Below are positions 6,954 to 8,106 of a DNA stretch of 8,106 bases, piece after piece. The translations under genes were made by a program, and so were the position numbers. Every line of letters starts with the position of its first letter. Position 1 is the first letter of the stretch. Source of the DNA: UBA4722 sp044221135 (lineage in GTDB: Bacteria > Pseudomonadota > Gammaproteobacteria > DSM-16500). The notes under the pieces were generated by a model. It saw only the letters and a program-made list of their open reading frames with translations. It was not told the DNA's origin and did not search any database. The DNA lies in the NCBI GenBank assembly GCA_044221135.1, contig JBGAPT010000069.1:1-8106 (forward strand), given 5' to 3'.

Positions 6954-7166
6954 ATGTTACACGTAAAAAAGAAGGCTAAAGCAAAATCAGCTGGAAAAGT
7001 TAAAAAAGTATCTGCAAAAGCTGTAAAAAAAGTGGCAAAAAAGAAAGTAGCAAAAACAAAAGCACCGAAAAAAGCAAAAGCAAAAGCAACAAAGACAAAA
7101 GCAGTAAAGAAAAAAGCAGCAAGAAAAGCGCCTAAGAGGAAAGCAGCTAAGCGCGCTAAGAAGTAA
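6954..7166 (+). CDS. Histone H1-like, lysine/alanine-rich DNA-binding protein
   Basis: A 70-aa protein made almost entirely of Lys (31) and Ala (18) with some Val, Thr, Arg and Pro, and no acidic residue. Short motifs such as K-K-V-A-K and K-A-P-K repeat irregularly. This composition is that of eukaryotic histone H1 C-terminal tails and of the bacterial H1-like proteins known from Chlamydia (Hc1/Hc2) and Coxiella (Hq1). Such proteins condense the nucleoid, often in a developmental or stationary form. The start at 6954 is chosen because AAAAGGA ends six bases before it; ATG 6948 overlaps that site, and the longer frame from 6912 would begin inside the promoter. It has its own promoter and a strong terminator, so it is monocistronic. 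A low-complexity ribosomal-like or other nucleic-acid-binding role is the alternative. Confidence 0.88.
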   Translation: MLHVKKKAKAKSAGKVKKVSAKAVKKVAKKKVAKTKAPKKAKAKATKTKAVKKKAARKAPKRKAAKRAKK

Positions 7167-7186
7167 CTTTTGTCAATGTGAGCAGT

Positions 7187-7216
7187 ATCTGTTAGTGAAT
7201 TTTATTACTAGCAGAT
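7187..7216 (+). other. 3'-UTR hairpin before the terminator
   Basis: Bases 7187-7196 (ATCTGTTAGT) pair with 7207-7216 (ACTAGCAGAT) over 10 bp, with one G-U pair and a 10-nt AU-rich loop. It lies between the histone-like stop codon and the terminator hairpin, so the transcript ends in two consecutive stems. It could stabilise the mRNA or be part of a 3'-UTR-derived small RNA (inference). Confidence 0.6.
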
Positions 7217-7221
7217 CCATC

Positions 7222-7249
7222 AAAAGGCGGCTGGTTAGTCGCCTTTTTT
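7222..7249 (+). terminator. Rho-independent terminator of the histone-like gene
   Basis: Stem AAAAGGCG (7222-7229) with CGCCTTTT (7240-7247), extendable by three inner pairs including one G-U to leave a GGTT loop, followed by a T run to 7249. It is about 55 bp after the stop codon and is the clearest intrinsic terminator in the window. The run of A before the stem would also give a U tail on the opposite strand. Confidence 0.93.
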
Positions 7250-7358
7250 AATTTATAGATAGCTTACTTCTAATTAGTTAACATGTGCTGTCTTATTATC
7301 GTGCCTCATTGTTTCCCATCGTATTATCCACGCGTAAACGTCCGGTAAATTGGTTTTA

Positions 7359-7418
7359 TGCTGAATAATTCGTTTTTATACGCGAAGCAGCATTCACGTA
7401 AAAACGAATGATTCAACA
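7359..7418. repeat. 20-bp near-perfect inverted repeat with 20-nt loop
   Basis: Arms 7359-7378 (TGCTGAATAATTCGTTTTTA) and 7399-7418 (TAAAAACGAATGATTCAACA) are reverse complements with two mismatches. The loop is 20 nt (7379-7398) and is GC-richer. The arms have no similarity to the REP family elsewhere in the window. No T run follows on the plus strand, so it is not a standard terminator. It may be a protein-binding dyad, a small-RNA stem or a degraded mobile-element end; the sequence does not decide which. Confidence 0.8.
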
Positions 7419-7480
7419 ACAGCGACCCGATCACTAGCGTCTTGGCGAAAACTGAATAGCTGCGCTTTCATATTATAAAC

Positions 7481-7510
7481 TTGACGCATCTGTACAAATG
7501 TTTTTATACT
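7481..7510 (+). promoter_or_regulatory. Sigma70 promoter of the secreted Cys/Met-rich protein
   Basis: TTGACG (7481-7486, five of six consensus bases) and TATACT (7505-7510) with an 18-bp spacer. The predicted start near 7517 gives a leader of about 60 nt before ATG 7580. It is the best-matching promoter in the window, suggesting substantial expression. Confidence 0.78.
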
Positions 7511-7579
7511 AGCGTGTGCTGTTAGTAAGACATCACTGAAGTCTCGTCTTTTAATTCAATTGTTATGAAAGGGAGTTTT

Positions 7580-7801
7580 ATGATCAAGAATATTAAATTA
7601 ACTGGTGCTGTATTAGCCATTGCTGCAGCAAGTGTATTTGTTTTGACACCTGTTGTTGCTAGCGCTATGGGCAGTCACAAAATACAATGTGCTTGTGAAG
7701 GAAAGAAAGCATGCAAAGGCAAAGCTGTTATGCCAATGTCTAAGAAAATGTGCGAAAAAATAGGCGGTACTGTACAAGCGGAACCTGAAACCAAAAAGTA
7801 A
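7580..7801 (+). CDS. Small secreted Cys/Met-rich protein, BufA/DUF2282-like
   Basis: A 73-aa precursor. Residues 1-29 form a clear Sec signal peptide: K-N-I-K near the start, a hydrophobic core 'AVLAIAAASVFVL', and a likely cleavage after A-S-A (29). The 44-aa mature part has four cysteines (37, 39, 45, 58), three methionines in the central/C-terminal part and many lysines. The layout C-x-C-x5-C-K-G ... M-x-M-x4-C-x3-G-G-T resembles the C-terminal half of BufA-type (DUF2282) copper-binding peptides, which have 'NSCKG', 'M-x5-C' and 'KGGT' at matching places. Those are normally modified by DUF692 (MNIO) enzymes encoded next door; none is in the window, and the gene is followed by a repeat and an IS. 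The start is ATG 7580, preceded by AAAGGGAG; ATG 7565 overlaps that site. Periplasmic metal binding is inference. Confidence 0.85.
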   Translation: MIKNIKLTGAVLAIAAASVFVLTPVVASAMGSHKIQCACEGKKACKGKAVMPMSKKMCEKIGGTVQAEPETKK

Positions 7802-7809
7802 AGGATAGG

Positions 7810-7844
7810 CCGGGTATTTTTCTTTAAAGATATCCGGTTTACTT
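7810..7844 (+). terminator. Possible weak terminator after the secreted-protein gene
   Basis: CCGGGTAT (7810-7817) pairs with ATATCCGG (7830-7837), 8 bp with one G-U, around a 12-nt loop that contains the palindrome CTTTAAAG. Only a broken T tract (TTTACTT) follows, so it would be inefficient. It begins 9 bases after the stop codon. Confidence 0.5.
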
Positions 7845-7888
7845 AAAAAAATCGTATCATTCCCCTATCCACCTGAGTGCTTAGTGTG

Positions 7889-7991
7889 TTATCCCCGCGT
7901 TCTACTGTGTCATCGCCGCTCTTACTCTGTTATCGCTGCGTTCTATTTGTCATCGCCGCTCTCCACTTTGTCATCCCCGCGAAGGCGGGGA
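7889..7991 (+). repeat. Degenerate 20-21-bp array ending in a REP palindrome, copy C
   Basis: TTAT/TCAT anchors at 7889, 7910, 7930, 7950 and 7971 give a 20-21-bp period, with units such as 'GTCATCGCCGCTCTCCACTTT'. The last anchor leads into the palindrome TCCCCGC-GAAG-GCGGGGA (7974-7991). It is the same family and orientation as 5476-5621 but more diverged. After the palindrome the sequence departs from copies A and B: 'CCCATCAT' is replaced by 'TGTGAATT', exactly where IS-like DNA begins. Confidence 0.9.
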
Positions 7992-8106
7992 TGTGAATTC
8001 ACATTTGAAGTGCACCAACTGTTTTATAAAAACCTGAGCAGGCGTTTTGTATCCTAAACATTTTCGTGGCGTATGGTTATAGTTTGCCACGATTTTTTCA
8101 ATATCT
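7971..8106 (-). CDS. IS30-family transposase, C-terminal fragment (runs off the window)
   Basis: The minus strand from 8105 to the stop codon at 7971-7973 encodes 44 residues. These include 'VANYNHTPRKCLGYKTPAQV' and then 'FIKQLVHFKC', the typical C-terminal end of IS30-family transposases (N-x-R/T-P-R-K-x-L-G-Y-K-T-P). These are DDE enzymes that cut and join the IS ends. Only the C-terminus is present; the catalytic D-D-E core lies outside the window. The last residues (T-S-P-P-S-R-G) and the TGA are encoded by the REP palindrome, not by IS DNA, so the native C-terminus may have been altered by insertion. Whether the rest is intact cannot be told here. Confidence 0.88.
   Translation of the reverse strand, partial: DIEKIVANYNHTPRKCLGYKTPAQVFIKQLVHFKCEFTSPPSRG
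7992..8106 (-). mobile_element. IS30-family insertion sequence, partial (transposase 3' end)
   Basis: IS DNA appears to start at 7992, where the similarity of copy C to the other REP copies stops. The edge carries a perfect 12-bp palindrome TGTGAATTCACA (7992-8003) followed by transposase-coding sequence to the window end. The terminal inverted repeat cannot be defined without the other end. Confidence 0.65.

Larger units (their letters stand above)
7250..7579. other. 330-bp gene-free stretch with inverted repeat and promoter
   Basis: No frame here has a plausible start, ribosome site and length. It holds the 20-bp inverted repeat at 7359-7418 and the promoter at 7481-7510. The remaining sequence, 7250-7358 and 7419-7480, shows nothing recognisable. 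The first part could carry an unrecognised small RNA whose end is the inverted repeat. Confidence 0.5.

Noticed and set aside
7250..7480. Riboswitch or tRNA in the gene-free stretch
   Set aside because: No conserved aptamer core, cloverleaf or CCA end could be recognised, only one inverted repeat.
7565..7579. Upstream ATG for the secreted protein (78 aa)
   Set aside because: The AAAGGGAG ribosome site lies between this ATG and the one at 7580, which gives a cleaner signal peptide.

Overview
The window looks like chromosomal DNA of a moderately AT-rich gammaproteobacterium. The combination of a lysine/alanine histone H1-like protein, a stand-alone acyl-CoA desaturase, ETF-ubiquinone oxidoreductase and many REP-type palindromes fits a host-associated lineage such as Legionellales/Coxiellaceae. 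That placement is inference; no marker gene in the window fixes it.

Layout. Bases 1-183 hold a noncoding repeat block. Bases 205-3245, minus strand, hold a probable three-gene operon read from an extended -10 promoter near 3285: a 66-aa leader-peptide-like small protein, an acetyl-CoA C-acetyltransferase, and ETF-ubiquinone oxidoreductase, with gaps of 23 and 24 bp. Divergent from it (58 bp between start codons) is a 683-aa fusion at 3304-5355: two cyclic-nucleotide-binding domains, a PqqD/RRE-like domain and a membrane M50 zinc metalloprotease. Bases 5356-5888 are noncoding, with a 21-bp tandem array, a perfect 31-bp inverted pair of REP palindromes and a diverged flank shared with bases 1-183. 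Then come an acyl-CoA delta-9-type desaturase (5889-6824), a 70-aa histone H1-like protein with its own promoter and terminator (6954-7249), a gene-free stretch with a strong 20-bp inverted repeat (7359-7418), and a 73-aa secreted Cys/Met protein resembling BufA/DUF2282 (7580-7801). A third copy of the REP array abuts the 3' end of an IS30-family transposase that runs off the window.

Functionally there are two themes. One is fatty-acid/acyl-CoA metabolism (thiolase, ETF-QO, desaturase). The other is a possible peptide-maturation pair: the divergently placed leader-like peptide and the protease carrying an RRE-like domain, possibly under cyclic-nucleotide control. The second is the least conventional part of the window. 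The repeats form one family whose three blocks can be aligned, and they support specific predictions about the sequence just outside both ends of the window.
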